Assembly (NCBI GenBank): GCA_023374045.1
Contig: CM041778.1
Location: forward strand, 368,068,831-368,132,830
Length of the DNA stretch: 64,000 bases
Source: Limonium bicolor
Taxonomy: Eukaryota > Streptophyta > Magnoliopsida > Caryophyllales > Plumbaginaceae
Direction of reading: 5' to 3'
Shown: in pieces, positions 33,713-46,207 of the stretch
Layout: each line of letters begins with the position of its first letter
Numbering within the stretch: the stretch's first letter is position 1
Made by a program: the position numbers and the translations under genes
Notes under the pieces: generated by a model
The model's input: the letters and a program-made list of their open reading frames with translations, nothing else
Told to the model about the DNA's origin: nothing
Databases searched by the model: none

Positions 33713-33994
33713 CCAACGTACCCCTACTTCTTAAGAAATATAATTCACATTATACTACATAATTTTGTTATTCATAAGATACCAAAAATTTATAAAATAT
33801 ATTATAAACAATAAAAAATACAAAATTTATTTCTCCTCTTTGTTCCCCTTGTCTCCCCCTCGCCCGTCCCGTCTCTCTCCCTTCTCCTTCTCTTCCCCCT
33901 CCCATCCCTGCCTCTCCTTCCTCCCGCTCACAATTTGACTACAGAAAATTTTAAGTTCTTTTTATATGGGTTATAATTGTACAAATTATAAAAT

Positions 33995-34034
<40 letters not shown>

Positions 34035-34143
34035 CATATAATATAATTAATAAAAGTATCTAGGAATAATCTAGTACTTTTTATACGGGTTAAATTTTAA
34101 AAATAAAATAAATAATAATAAAATCTCAACAAATATAAGGAGT
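33713..34143. other. AT-rich spacer with pyrimidine tract and (TA)n
   Basis: No gene. It has a C/T-rich tract at about 33,832-33,930 and a (TA)n microsatellite at 34,000-34,031. Confidence 0.7.
34000..34031. repeat. (TA)n microsatellite
   Basis: Sixteen uninterrupted TA repeats. Confidence 0.95.
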
Positions 34144-34152
34144 TATAAAAAA

Positions 34153-34692
34153 GGGAAAATTCTATGCCCCACCCATGACGTTTGGTGAAATTTCACATTC
34201 CACCCACGTGGTTTCAAAATTACTTTCCTCACCCACCCATATGATTTCCCTTGTTTTACATCCAGCAACTTTTCTAATTTTTGTTCAATTCAAAAGATGC
34301 TTAAACGTTGTCCAAAATTGTTGAAACTTTACATGGATGATGCTAAAGTGATATATTTTTATCTTATGTCAAATTCTAAGTTTTTTAAGCTTAAATGTGA
34401 CCCGTGGGACCCAATGAAACATGTGACATGTTCATTGGGTCCCACATGTCACATTTAAGCTTAAAAACTTTAGATTTCTCACTGAACCAAAGTATAACAC
34501 TTTAGCGTCATCCATGTAAAGTTTCATCAATTTTGGACAACGCGTAAGCATCTTTTGAATTGAACAAAAATTAAAAAAGTTGTTGGATGTAAAACGGGGG
34601 AAACCACATGGGTGGGGAAAGTAATTTTTGAAACCACGTGGGTGGAATGTGAAATTTCGCCAAACATCATGGGTGGGGCATGTAATTTTCCC
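34153..34692. mobile_element. 540 bp foldback MITE with 9 bp target duplication (Mutator-type)
   Basis: The left end GGGAAAATTCTATGCCCCAC and right end GTGGGGCATGTAATTTTCCC are inverted repeats, and complementarity continues almost to the centre around 34,420 (TGTGACATG). It is flanked by TATAAAAAA on both sides (34144-34152 and 34693-34701). A 9 bp duplication and long terminal inverted repeats point to a Mutator-like MITE. There is no coding capacity. Confidence 0.9.
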
Positions 34693-34769
34693 TATAAAAA
34701 AATATAATACATTAGAGAAGGTACAAATTTAAAGTGATATTATGAAAAATATATAAAGTGATATTATAA

Positions 34770-35125
34770 AGTGATATTATAAATACTAGATTATCATATA
34801 CTTAACTATTTTATTTTAATCAAATATTTTAGCTTTAAAATAATATATTTTAGTTTTTATATTTTAACAGAATTTATATTTATGTATACGTTATTTTTTA
34901 TTTTACACAATTTTTTAAAATATATTAATAAATTTAAAATTTTATTATTTTATTATTTTTTATTGTTTTAATATTTTTATTAATTTTTGTACTATCTTGT
35001 CAATTAAAAATATTTTATTAGTCTTGTGTATCTTATATTAGATTATCATATATTTAACTATTTTATTTTAGTCAAATCTTTAGCTTTAAAATGATATATT
35101 CTAAATTTATATTTTTTTACAAAAT
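34770..35125. repeat. Direct repeat of an ~85 bp AT-rich block, 257 bp apart
   Basis: ATTAGATTATCATATACTTAACTATTTTATTTTA at 34,780, broken here only by reading width, recurs near 35,037 with scattered changes and continues through the AGCTTTAAAAT(A/G)ATATATT segment. No coding content. Confidence 0.7.
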
Positions 35126-35550
35126 ATACAATTATGTATACGGTACTTTTCATTTTAGACTATTTTAGTAAATTAATTTTTTTTATTTTTTTTACTATTT
35201 TTAATATATTTTATTAATTTTTATGATATCTTGCGATTTAAAAATATTTAAGTGATATAATATCAACTATGTTTCTTAACATATTTTATTTTTTAAAAGT
35301 TTAGATTAGTGGTATATGATGAATTGAAATTATATTTTATGATATCTAAAAACTTTTTTAAAAATTATGATATTTATAAATTAACCAACTTTTAAATGAT
35401 ATGCTATAAATTTTGACTTTTTTTCTCCTCTTACAACTGCAAAATCATTACGAAATATCCAACTACATAATTAAGGAGTGGACCTCTTGATCACCTCACA
35501 ACTCGTACTTAACCTCAACAACCTACTTATTGCGATTGTGCATCACGATC
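35126..35550. other. AT-rich intergenic sequence
   Basis: No gene, hairpin or known element seen. It ends at the left target duplication of the first LINE. Confidence 0.6.
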
Positions 35551-35567
35551 ACGATCCTGTACTTCAT
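35551..35567. other. Target-site duplication of LINE 1 (left)
   Basis: ACGATCCTGTACTTCAT matches ACGATCCCGTACTTCAT at 46739-46755 with one mismatch. It is followed by the oligo-T end (poly-A tail on the minus strand). Confidence 0.85.
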
Positions 35568-35596
35568 TTTTTGATAAGTATGGCTAGGAGCCTACA

Positions 35597-36013
35597 TTAA
35601 TCAGAAGTTAAAGAGAAATCCATATTACAAGCACTAATAATCTTAGTAGGAATGTTTTCCTCTACCCAAATTTTAAACTTCGAAGTACTATTAAAGAGTT
35701 TCGCACAAAGAGCTAAAATCCAAATACAAGGATTATCATTAGAATGAACAACAATACTGTCAAAAAGAGAGGTAATAGCCTCTAATTCCTTGGATAAATC
35801 CATTTCAATCCCTTCAATTACCCTTTGGAGGGTTTTTTGGTTCTCTTCCTTTCTAACTTCTACGCCCACCTTCTTGAAACCTTGCTCAAATGCCCACTTC
35901 AATCCAAAGCAGAGAGCTTCCATTTCATCAAACTGATGTCGACCCTGATTATGCTTCATCTTGTTAAAGATCATCATAGGTTCTCCTTTTGAATTTCTCC
36001 ATATACCCACCAA
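35597..36013 (-). pseudogene. LINE 1 RNase H-like C-terminal domain
   Basis: The 138-residue frame reads VGIWRNSKGEPMMIFNKMKH, FDEMEALCFGLKWAFEQGFK and KVGVEV, the RVT_3-type RNase H pattern (alternate strand, then an A/E-rich helix) found at the C-terminus of many plant LINE ORF2 proteins. It is separated from the zinc-binding region by stops. Confidence 0.65.
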
Positions 36014-36097
36014 TATTCTAGTTTTTCCTTTGCATCTGTAAGTAGAACAAGAGAGATTGATACAATCATGTACAGGAGGAATCCAATCAATAAAATA

Positions 36098-37340
36098 TCA
36101 TTCTTCATTGTTGTTAAGAGATAAGCTTTGATAGTTTTCAGTGAAAGCAAGGTTGCTTTCGACTAAAGCTATCCAGGAAGCATCAGGATTGTGTCTAATA
36201 TAGTTCTTTGCATCATAGATTGCCCACATTCTATTAGCAACATTGTACAGTTTCGACTTTTTTCCAATTTTTTGCTGTATCCAGTAGCCACCTCTGGGCT
36301 CTTTGGTCCCCCTCAGTACCCATCTCTCTGATATTGATAAGGCCTTTCCAGTAGTGTTTAACCATGACGCATTCGAATATGGCATGAGTGACTGTATCAC
36401 TAAGGCCACAGAATAAACACTCGTGTTCACCCCCTATCCTTCTTGCAATGTTAGCCAAACAAGGAACAATATCATTTTGGAACTTCCAAAAAACAACTTG
36501 ACCCGAGGGCTGCATGAAGAAACTTTGATACTATTATATATGAAGTTTAGCTTTGACAGATCTGTCACTCCCTGAAGCTAGTAAAGAAGAAAGCCACTCT
36601 TGGCAGCTCTTGTAAGCAGAGCTAACAGAAAACTTCCCATTATTGGAATGATGCCACACCCAAGAATCATCTTCTCTAGGATTGATTTCCAAACTCATTA
36701 TCAGATTAGCATCAACAGGGAAAAAGTTCTGATTAATCACCTCTGAATTCCATTGACCACTGTCCTGGTTGATAAGAGTACTAACCTTCTCCATATTTTG
36801 ATCAGCAGGAATTGGAGTAATAGGTCTGAAAGAGAAAGACCGAGGAATCCAAGGAGAAGACCAGATGAGAGAATCACTTCCTGAACCAATTTTCCTTCTA
36901 GCCCCTCTTTTGATTAGAGAAACAGAAGAGAGCAGCGAATTCCAAATAGGACTGGCTTTTGTAAATTTTTTTGCTTCAAGGACTGAACACTGGGGAAAGT
37001 ATAAGCCTTTTAGCACTTTTGCCACAAGAGACTCAGGGTTGACTAGAATGTTCCAGATCTGTTTACTAAGGAGAGCAAGACTGAAACTAGAGATTGATAT
37101 GAATCCTAGACCCCCTTCTGATTTGGATTTACAGATGGATGCCCATTTCATCCAGTGCATGCTTTTTTTTCTTTCCCTCCTCCCCACCAGAAATTAGAAA
37201 AAATAGCATTCATCTTAGCTATAGTATCTTTTGGAAGCCTGAAGAGAGAAAGAGTGTAATTTGGAATGGATTGCAGTACACTAGAAATCATCACAGAGCG
37301 GGCAGCTTGGGACATAGGATTGGCCCAGGTCATCACTCTT
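36098..37340 (-). pseudogene. LINE 1 ORF2 thumb and zinc-binding (zf-RVT) region
   Basis: Overlapping frames spell the post-RT part of ORF2: LSLFRLPKDTIAKMNAIFSN (37148-37336), WMKWASICKSKSEGGLGFIS (36534-37187), then the zf-RVT block VFWKFQNDIVPCLANIARR with CLFCGLSDTVTHAIFEC (36234-36515) and MWAIYDAKNYIRHNPDASWI (36098-36430). At least three frameshifts or stops separate the pieces. Confidence 0.75.
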
Positions 37341-38832
37341 TTCTTAATCGACTCTAGCAGGTAGTTGAAATGAAGATTCTTGTTTCTTCCAACAGAGATA
37401 TGTAAACCAAGATATTGCCTAAAGAATCAGATTCTGAAACACCAAAAACATTACTGATATTCCTTTTAGTGTTACTGTCTAATCTCTTACTGAAAATAAT
37501 ATCCGATTTAGGTAGGTTAATGATTTGGCCTGAAGAAGAGAGATATCTCTGTAAGATATCCATAAGCACCGTAGCATTTTCCACACTAGCTTTCCCTTCA
37601 AATAGAATATCATCAGCGAAAGCAAGGTGTGTTATTATAGGGCAGTTGCTAGCTAGTTTGAAGCCAGAAAACAGACCTTCTATCTCAGCCTTATGAACTG
37701 CACTAGACAGGGCTTCTTGGACCAGAATAAAGATGTAAGGAGATAGAGGGTCTCCCTGGCGAATTCCTCTAGAAGGCTTAAAAAACTTTCCAGGAGATCC
37801 ATTGATGAGAATAGAACATTCAACTAAAGAAATGCAGTTCATGACTGGGCTCATCCAGAAGCTAGGAAATCCCATACTAACCAGAATATCCTTAATAAAC
37901 TTCCACTCAAGCCTGTCGTAGGCCTTACTCAGATCAGTTTTTAAAGCAAAAAAACCTCTTTTTTTGCTTTACTTTTATCCATATGATGCAGGATTTCGCC
38001 TGCTATAATGATGTTATCTGTGATATTTCTACCCTTTACAAAACCAGATTGGGAGAAAGAGATGATATGGGGCAGGATATCTTTGACTCTATTAGCCAAT
38101 ACTTTGGACACAATCTTATATAAAAAATTGCAGAGAGCAATAGGCGGAATTCACTAATACTCATTGCACCTTTTATTTTTGGAATAAGAGTTATGAAGTA
38201 TTGGTTAAGAGTAAGGGGTATAGGATTACCTTGAGAATGTCCAACACTGTAGAAGTAACCTGATTCCCTATCACATGCCAGAAAGCTTTAAAGAAGTGTC
38301 CATTAAAGCCGTTTGGGCCAGGAGATTTATCTGCACCAAGTTGCTTGACAGCTTTGAACACTTTATTCCCATTATAAGGAGACTGGAGCTCAGCCCTGAA
38401 GTCCTCTTTCAATCTGCCCCGGACAGCTTGAGTAAAAATAGGATCTGTATCTGTGTTCGTAGCTTGGAACATATCTGAGAAATGATTTCTTGAAATTTCT
38501 TCTATTCCCTCCCAAGAGTAAACCATGCTATCATTCTTGTCCAGCAGACCAAAGATTTTATTACTTCTGTTTCTAGCAGTGGCTTTAGAATGGAAGAATC
38601 TTGTGTTTTTATCACCACTCTTGAGCCACCCTATTCTAGATCGTTGCTGCCACCACATTTCTTCCTTATAATGCAGCAGGTCCAATTCTAGCAAGATTCT
38701 TTTTCTGTTGTTGATCGTGCCCTCTGTTACATTAGCATTATCAATCTTACTGAGGTCTTCTGTTTTCTTTTTCACCTTCATCTGATTTTCTCTAGAGACC
38801 AACCTTTCCAGTTGGAAAGTTTCAGAGCACAC
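37341..38832 (-). pseudogene. LINE 1 ORF2 reverse transcriptase (broken)
   Basis: Pieces on the minus strand: 38191-38832 with LGADKSPGPNGFNGHFFKAF; about 37,876-37,990 with TDLSKAYDRLEW; 37354-37875 with GIRQGDPLSPYIFILVQEAL and the catalytic LAFADDILF. The YADD-type box keeps both Asp residues as FADD. Several frameshifts prevent a continuous product. Confidence 0.85.
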
Positions 38833-39656
38833 ATTCTCAGTTTCTCTTGGATGTTAACAGCTTGACATCCCCAGACTTCTATAACAATCTCTAAGCATTT
38901 CTTCTCTTGAAGCCACAGATTCTCAAATCTGAAGATCCTTGGCTGGATTTTATAGATTACCAAGAACCTGATCAGAAGAGGGTTGTGATCAGAGTGCCCT
39001 CTGGATAGGTGCTCAACTGAAATGGAAGGAAAAAGTTTCAAGCTATCACCACAGCAGAAAGCTCTGTCTAATCTGCTTTTAGAGTTATTACTATCAGCTT
39101 GACAGTTAGTAAACGTGTGTTCTTCTCCAAAGAAACCTACATCAATGAGACCACACTCATTAATCACTTCTCTGAAGGGAATTAACAGATTCTCATGTCT
39201 AAACTTTCCACCCTTCTTTTCATAGTTGAACAAGATTTGGTTGAAATCTCCCGCTATCACCCAAGGTTTAGCAATAAGGCGATGGATTTTTTTTATTAAC
39301 TTCCAAGACAGATGCTTTAGACTCCATTTAGCCCAGCCATAAAACCCGGTAAAGATGAAATACTCCCCTCCTGGAAACTTAATCTCAGCCGAGATATGAT
39401 GATCAGAGTAATTACAAATCCTCACATCAGTATCTGTTCTCCACATCAAATACAAGCCACCACTTCTACCTCTACTCCCCACTGCCATACCATAATAGCC
39501 CTTAAATTTATTAGCTAACAGATCCATCTGGGAGACAGATCTGTGGGTCTCCATAATAAACACCAGCTCTAGGTTAAATTTCCTCCAGAGTCCTTTAACC
39601 CAAGCCATTGCCTCAGGGCGACCCAAACCCCGGCAATTCCAACTTATGCAACTCAT
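38778..39656 (-). pseudogene. LINE 1 ORF2 apurinic-type endonuclease domain
   Basis: Starting at ATG 39656 the frame reads MSCISWNCRGLGRPEAMAWV, with the catalytic Glu in FIMETH, then WVIAGDFNQIL, SRLDRAFCCGD and a C-terminal SRGHSDHNPLL. These are the endonuclease/exonuclease/phosphatase family motifs that nick target DNA in L1-type elements. The domain itself is open (292 residues) and breaks at 38,778-38,832. Its start codon overlaps the ORF1 stop as ATGA. Confidence 0.88.
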
Positions 39657-41187
39657 TTAGCTTGGTAGCCTTGCATGAGTGCAAGGTCTGCCTGCTCCTG
39701 AAATTCCCCTTTCCCCTCAGAGTCGTGCATCTCCTTATCAGCAATAGATAATTTGACTAGAGACTGAGCTTTAGAGTTCCTTCTGTCTTTCTTTCTTCCT
39801 CCTCTTATCTTCTTGAGTTTACTATCAGTACCAACTTGAAACATTGGTGCTTTTCCTTCTCTGTGAGTTTGTTTCTTCTGATTCTTTTTACTTCCCTGCG
39901 TCTCAGGTTTCTCTGGTATATCTGAAGCATCAGTAAGCTGATTTTCCATGATGTCGTATCCTATCAGCAGCTGGGTAATAGACAGACTCTGATCAAAAAC
40001 AATTTCTTGACTCATTTTACTCCTTTTCTTACTCTGATTTTCGAAGTTTTTAACAGCTCCAGCCCAATCAAAAGAGTGATAAAACTTCCTTTTCTGGATA
40101 GCTTCTCGGGCTTCAATGATCTGTTCAAATCCTGGAGGATACACATGATGATCTTGACTGCCTGATTCCTTCTTGTCTGATTCACTTATCTTATCTTCTT
40201 GTATTATAGGACTCTTCTTTTGAGAGTCTTCTACAAAATCCGGAGTTGGATCACATTCCAGAAACTGTTGACTCCTTTCGATATTTTCATCCAAGTTGAC
40301 AGTCTTTCCAGTCTCTCCTTCTTCCTGATTCTCATCTTGACTTTTGCTAGACTCCTCTTCTTCTTTATCTTTACTAGACATTATGAACTTTATCATCCTG
40401 TTCTTTTTCCTTTGACCCTCCTCCCTTTCTTCTAACAAAATGAATTCTACAAGGGTTGTAGGAGAAGAATCGAATTCAGCTCTCATCCATGCTCCATATC
40501 TGTTATTCTCGTCACTTTCTTCCTTTCCCAGGGGCATTCAGCTTTAGCATGATTCGATCTTCCACACCAGAAGCAAAATATAGGAAGATTCTCATATGAT
40601 AACCTATAACATCTATCTTTCTTTCCATCATTTACCACTAGCATCCTGCGTAATGGATCATCTACTTCTACTTCCACACACACTTTGAGAACTTTGGAAG
40701 AGAGAGGATTAATTTTATCGGTAGTTCTGATAAAGGACCCGATCATATTGCCCAATGCTACTGCTGTGTTTTTGTTAAAAAAACTCATAGGAAGGTTATG
40801 AATCCCAGCCCAGACTGTAAACTTTACAGGATCATGCTCATCGATATGCAGAGAGGGATCTATAGGCATAAGGACCAGTAATCTGTTATAGATATGCCAC
40901 GGTCCATTCATAAGAATGTTCCTCATATCAGCTCCTGAATTAAACTGGAATGAGAATCTGTTCTGACCCACCTTTAACACTTTAAGGAAAGCTTTCAGTT
41001 TCCACATTTGAATAACCAGTTTTTGAACAATCTTGGCTTGTAACTTGTTAGGATGCCAAACTCTCCCCATGAGAGCATTCTTCAGATCATTATTAGGAGC
41101 TCCCGATCTCAACAAGTCTTCTTCCACCTTTTCTAGCTCAGCTGGATGGATTTTGAGTTTTTTCCAGTTTGCCATTACTTCCTCCAT
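39653..41187 (-). pseudogene. LINE 1 ORF1 (DUF4283, CCHC zinc knuckle), one frameshift
   Basis: From ATG 41187 the frame reads MEEVMANWKKLKIHPAELEK and contains a DUF4283-like region (VLKVGQNRFSFQFNSGADM, NGPWHIYNRLLVLMPID), then a CCHC knuckle CFWCGRSNHAKAEC. Near 40,520-40,540 the frame shifts. The tail (to 39653) is charged and low-complexity, rich in Glu/Lys/Ser. ORF1 proteins of this type bind the element RNA. A longer frame begins at 41505 within the copia LTR, so that start is an artefact. Confidence 0.82.
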
Positions 41188-41453
41188 GACTAGCCTTACA
41201 ATGATCAAGAGTAATGTATAATCCAACTTTACCAGAAGAGAGGAGTAGAAAGAACACTCTAAATTCTCTTCACAAGAGCCGAAGCCGTGCCATATGGATC
41301 TTCTAGAGAAATCAGTTTTCATCCAATAGTATAGGATACGTAGTTGAGGAGTATTAACTCCTAACTCATCATCACTAATATTAAATCGGTAGTTGAGACT
41401 CCTCTTAAACTGAGATTTGATTGGATAGCCCTCTGTTGTCCCTTTTTCATTGG

Positions 41454-41458
41454 TCCAC
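41454..41458. other. Target-site duplication of the copia element (left)
   Basis: TCCAC at 41454-41458 is repeated at 46482-46486. Confidence 0.9.
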
Positions 41459-41730
41459 TGTTGGGATATTTGGGCTAAGTCCAACCTTAAGCCCAATAAT
41501 AGCATTAGCTAGTTGATTAGCCCATATAAACTTTTATTAGTTCAGCAGCATTTATCAATTAGTTTTATCTTTATCACATATTTATCTCTTGTAACAGTTT
41601 ATATACTCGATCGGCTATTAGGTTTGTATTCAATTTTGGTCTTCAATCAATATACACAGATGCTCTCCCTACGCTTACGGTCTCCTAATATCTACTTACA
41701 TACAAACACAATACTACTATAAATCCAATA
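41459..41730 (+). repeat. 5' LTR of the copia element
   Basis: Starts TGTTGGGATATTTGG and ends AATCCAATA directly before TGGTATCAGAGC, so the 3' dinucleotide is TA rather than CA. Confidence 0.92.
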
Positions 41731-41742
41731 TGGTATCAGAGC
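41731..41742 (+). other. Primer-binding site of the copia element
   Basis: TGGTATCAGAGC, complementary to the 3' end of initiator tRNA-Met, the standard primer of plant copia elements. It directly follows the LTR. Confidence 0.92.
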
Positions 41743-41794
41743 TATCAGGTTACACAGATTTTCCATAATCATTCTCTAGTCCTAATCAGTAGTC

Positions 41795-44700
41795 ATGGCG
41801 GATGGTGCAAAGGGAAAGGAGGCTCTTTCCGCATCTTCGAGCAGCAGCATCATCGACATCAACGACCCCTTGTATGTCCACGCGGCTGAAAGTCCAAGTT
41901 TGAATCTTGCTACCAAATTCGATGGAATCGGTTTTCTTGAGTGGAAGTGTGACATGGTCACTGCGCTCAAATCCAAAAATAAGTATGGGTTTGTAACTGG
42001 GAAGATCAAGAAACCAGAGGAGAGTGAAACCTTACGCTTAGCAGCCTGGGAGCGATCTTGTTCTCTTGTGGCGTCTTGGATAAAAAATTCACTGGGCAAG
42101 AGTGTTATTGGAGGCGTGCGTTACTCAGACGACCCAAAAGAAATCTGGGACCAAGTTTGTGAGCGCTATCAACATAGCAATTTGGCCGTGATACACCGTC
42201 TGAAGCAGAATTTGGGGGAGATTAAACAAGAAGATGAGTCTGTTGCAGACTATTTCAATCGATTAAAACAGATATGGGAAGAATTGGAGCAAACAAAACC
42301 GCCGAATAGATGTACCTGTGGAGGATGCACTTGCGGGGTCAATAAGTCCATCAAGCAGAGTAACGAGGAAGACAAGCTTGTCCATTTTCTAATGGGGCTT
42401 AGTCGCGATTATTTGACCATTCGTGGTCAAATCTTTGCCATGGAAAAACCTCCCAGTCTTGAAAAGGCCTACTCCTTAGTCATCCAAGAAGAGGAGCAGC
42501 GCGGGCGAAACAATCAGAAGGAGGAAGGCATGTCGTTCCATAGCTACAGAACCACCAACACAGACAAGGTTAGAAACCCTAACAACAGAAGTTCTTTTGA
42601 AAGGAAGAAGCCTACCTGTACTCTCTGCAAAAAGACCGGACATGTTTTTGAAAACTGTTTCCAGAGGCAAAAGTGTACGTATTGCAACAAGACTGGGCAT
42701 ATCGAAGCGGAGTGTTACAGTTTACATGGTAGAGATAATGTTTTAGCCCGCAAGAAGAGGGGCTTCGCAAATTCAGCAAGAATCGAAGAAAAGAATGGAG
42801 AAGGAGAAGACAGTAAAGGCGACGGGTTCACACAGAAGCAACTACAACAAATTTCCGAGTTGATTCGAGGATCTGGAAGTAAGGCAGAGGAGATTAGTTA
42901 CAGCAACTTCTCAGGTAATCCTATCTCTGCACTTACAAATACTGTCTTACAAGCAAGAGTATTTACAACGATTTTGAAGGGAGATGGATTGTAGACTCGG
43001 GTGCGACAGACCATATGTCTGGAGCGAGTTCCTTGTTCACGAATTGGAGGAATCTGCGGGGGGAGAAGACGGTAATCCTTCCAGACGGAAGACCTCAAGC
43101 TGTAAAATTAGTAGGAGATATCAAACTGGGAAGAAATTTTTGGTTGAAGGGAGTGCTTTTTGTGCCGGATTTTATGTTTAATCTGGTTTCAGTCAGAAGA
43201 TTAACTGAGCAGCTGAGTTATGCCATGGTTTTGATGTTGGCTACTGTTATTTTCAGGACCGTTTGGGACGAAAGAGTAGAGTGGGGCTTGGTTGCAAAGG
43301 GCTGTATATTTTGGATCCAGAACAATTGGACCGGCATTTAGCAGGCACGTGCAGTGAAGCCCAAAACGAGGCAGAAGGAGTTGCTGGCCTGTCACGAGTT
43401 ATCAGCCCAAAAGTAAGAGAATTGCATGTGAAACTCGGTCATGTACCCCTTAGAAAATTGGTTGTAATGGGTTTAATAAAAGAGACAGATTTTGTGTCAG
43501 ATTTCGCTTGTGATATTTGCTATAAGAGTAGAGCTCAGCGATTACCGTTCGATAATTCGTCAATTAAAACCAAGAGGGCACTCGAAATGTTACACATAGA
43601 TGTATGGGGTCCCTTTAAAACCGACACCTATAACGGATACAAACATTTCGTTTGCTTCGTAGACGATTTCACCAGAGTAACATGGGTGCAACTCATAAAA
43701 CAGAAAAGTGAAGCTTGGGAAGCAATAGTCAACTTTATCAGATTAATGGAACGACAGTTTGAAACCAAGGTCAAAGTTGTACGAACAGACAATGCCAAGG
43801 AACTTGGAAGTTCAAAAGAAGGAAAAATTTTCTTTGCTAAAGAGGGGATTGTGCATCAAACAACTTGCGCACACACACCCCAACAGAATGCAGTCGTTGA
43901 AAGAAAGCATAAGTACTTATTGGAAACAACAAGGGCTATATTTTTTCAATCAAATGTGCCGCTTATTTATTGGGGAGAGTGCATTTTACATGCAGTCTAT
44001 TTGATCAACAGACTTCCTACTAAAGCTTTGAAAGGAGGGACACCGTTTGAAACGTTATATGATCACAAGGTTGCTTATGATCTGATAAAACCGTTTGGTT
44101 GTTTGTGTTACAAAACAATTGTTAAGAACAAAGAAGGAAAGTTTTCTCCAAGAGGAGAAGCCTGTGTGTATCTTGGTGAGGATCCAAGAAAGAAAGGGCA
44201 CAAGGTTTTAAGTATTGTGACACGGGAGATAGAAGTTTGTAGAGATGTGAAATTCCACATTAATATCTTCCCGTTCGCAGAACCTAACTTTGACTTGCAA
44301 AAGACCATGCACAGGTTACTCAAAATAATATTATTATGGCAGAAGAAGAAGTAACTCTCAGCCTTGATCAACAGACACCCGTTGAAGAAACAAGTACTAG
44401 TGTTCAAGAGTCAGGATTACGACGATCCGGTAGAACGAGTCACAAACCGGGGTATCTGGATGATTATATTTGTACTATGTCTTTTCAGGACCTCCTAGAT
44501 GCAAGAGTCTATACCGACAAGGAGACTTGTAGCAATCTCATCACAGATTGTGAAAGTCTCACAGATATACGGCCAATCGCTTGCACATCTTTTCTTACTA
44601 GTAGCCATGGCACGTCAGAGGATGCTCACATGAGAGAACCCTTTACTTATAACGAGGCAGCCAAGCACGAACATTGGAGAAGAGCCATGCAAGATGAATT

Positions 44701-46049
44701 GTGCTCTTAGAGAAAATAATACTTGGGATATTGTAACCTTGCCACGAGGGAAAAAGGTCATTGGATGCAAGTGGGTCTATAAAGTTAAAGTCAAGTCTGA
44801 TGGGACTTTGGAAAGATACAAGGCGAGATTAGTAGCTAAAGGATTTACACAAAGACACGGGTTGGATTATAATGAGACATTCTCACCGGTGGTGAAGTTG
44901 ACTACAATTCGGGCTCTTATAGTAGTGGCTCTTAACAAGGGATGGGTCATTAACCAGTTAGATGTCAACAATGCTTTTCTTCATGGAGAACTAGAAGAAG
45001 AAGTCTATATGAGAATCCCTGATGGTCTCGAGATAGATGGCACGAACAAAGCTTGTCTGCTACGAAAATCTTTGTATGGGCTTAAACAAGCTTCAAGACA
45101 ATGGTTTGCTAAGTTAGCAAATTTTCTGAAGACCCTGAATTTTGTGCAATCCAAGAATGATTATTCCCTATTATTCAAGGATAGCAAAGAAGGAAGAATT
45201 TTCATTGCCATTTATGTGGACGATATATTGGTGGTAGGAGAGAAAAGCAAGAAGAGGTGAACAACATCAAACGTGCGCTAGATTTGAATTTCAAAATCAA
45301 AGACTTAGGTACTTTACACTATTTCCTTGGGATAGAGTTCATCCCAACATCGGATGGATATATTCTATCTCAACGGAAATTTTGTAAGGACTTGGTTGCA
45401 GAATTTGATTGTCAAGAGGAGAAGGCTAGACAAGGACCTATGTTGGTAGGAAAACAGTTATTATCTGATGATGGTAATCGGTTACGTGATCCTACTACAT
45501 ATAGGAGGCTCGTGGGCAAACTCAATTACTTATCCAACACAAGGCCCGATATCAGTTTCACGGTACAAACTCTAAGTCAGTTTATGCAGAGGCCTACAGA
45601 TGTTCACATGGAAGCAGCTCGGCACACTTTGCTATATCAAGGGTACTACTACTTATGGGATCGTGTTGACAAAAGGGAAGGGTAACAAGTTGGATCTCAC
45701 CGCATATTGTGATTCAGATTGGGCAGCTTGTCCCAATACTAGAAAATCAGTATCTGGCTATTACATATTTCTCGGAAATAGTCCAATCTCATGGAAAACG
45801 AAGAAGCAAGGCTCAGTTTCTTTGTCTAGTGCTGAAGCAGAATATCGATCACTTCGACGTGTTACAGCAGAGCTGACCTGGTTAACCCGTCTTTTACATG
45901 AACTTCAAGTTCACAACATCACACCAGTTCCAGTCAAGTGTGACAATCAATCAGCCATTTACATTGCTAAAAATCCAGTGTTTCATGAAAGAACCAAACA
46001 CATCGAGCTTGACTGTCACTTTGTTCGGAGAAAATACAACAAGGCATGA
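41795..46049 (+). pseudogene. Copia gag-pol polyprotein gene (multiple frameshifts)
   Basis: Gag (41795-42994) has a UBN2-like region (AAWERSCSLVASWIKNSLGK, VHFLMGLSRDYLTIRGQIF) and two CCHC knuckles (CTLCKKTGHVFENC, CTYCNKTGHIEAEC). Protease follows in another frame with VDSGATDHMSG (about 42,985). GAG-pre-integrase and integrase (43263-44354) show HVKLGHVPLRKL, DVWGPF, RTDNAKEL and a conserved Glu in NAVVERKHKYLLE. RT (44336-45260, then 45257-45685) has [39 protein letters not shown] and [10 protein letters not shown]. RNase H (45600-46049) has AYCDSDWAACPNTRKSVSGY and SLSSAEAEYRSL. Catalytic residues are kept, but about six frame changes break the polyprotein. Confidence 0.92.
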
Positions 46050-46195
46050 TAGATCTCACCTACACTCATACCACAAGTCAGCTTGCTGACATGATGACCA
46101 AAGTGCTACCGGGAGCACGATACAAAGAGCATATCCAACGCATGGGAATGAGCGACAACACTACGTCAAGCCTTGGCAATCTTGCTTACCTACGG
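46050..46195 (+). pseudogene. Copia pol C-terminal tail
   Basis: After the RNase H stop, an open frame from ATG 46046 reads DLTYTHTTSQLADMMTKVLP, the usual C-terminal TKxL tail of copia pol. It belongs to the same polypeptide in intact elements. Confidence 0.75.
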
Positions 46196-46207
46196 CTTGA
46201 GGGGGGG
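46196..46207 (+). other. Polypurine tract of the copia element
   Basis: The G-rich run following CGGCTT (TTGAGGGGGGG) lies immediately before the 3' LTR. Confidence 0.85.

Noticed and set aside
41187..41505. Longer LINE 1 ORF1 starting at 41505
   Set aside because: The first codons fall inside the copia LTR, so that start arose by the insertion.
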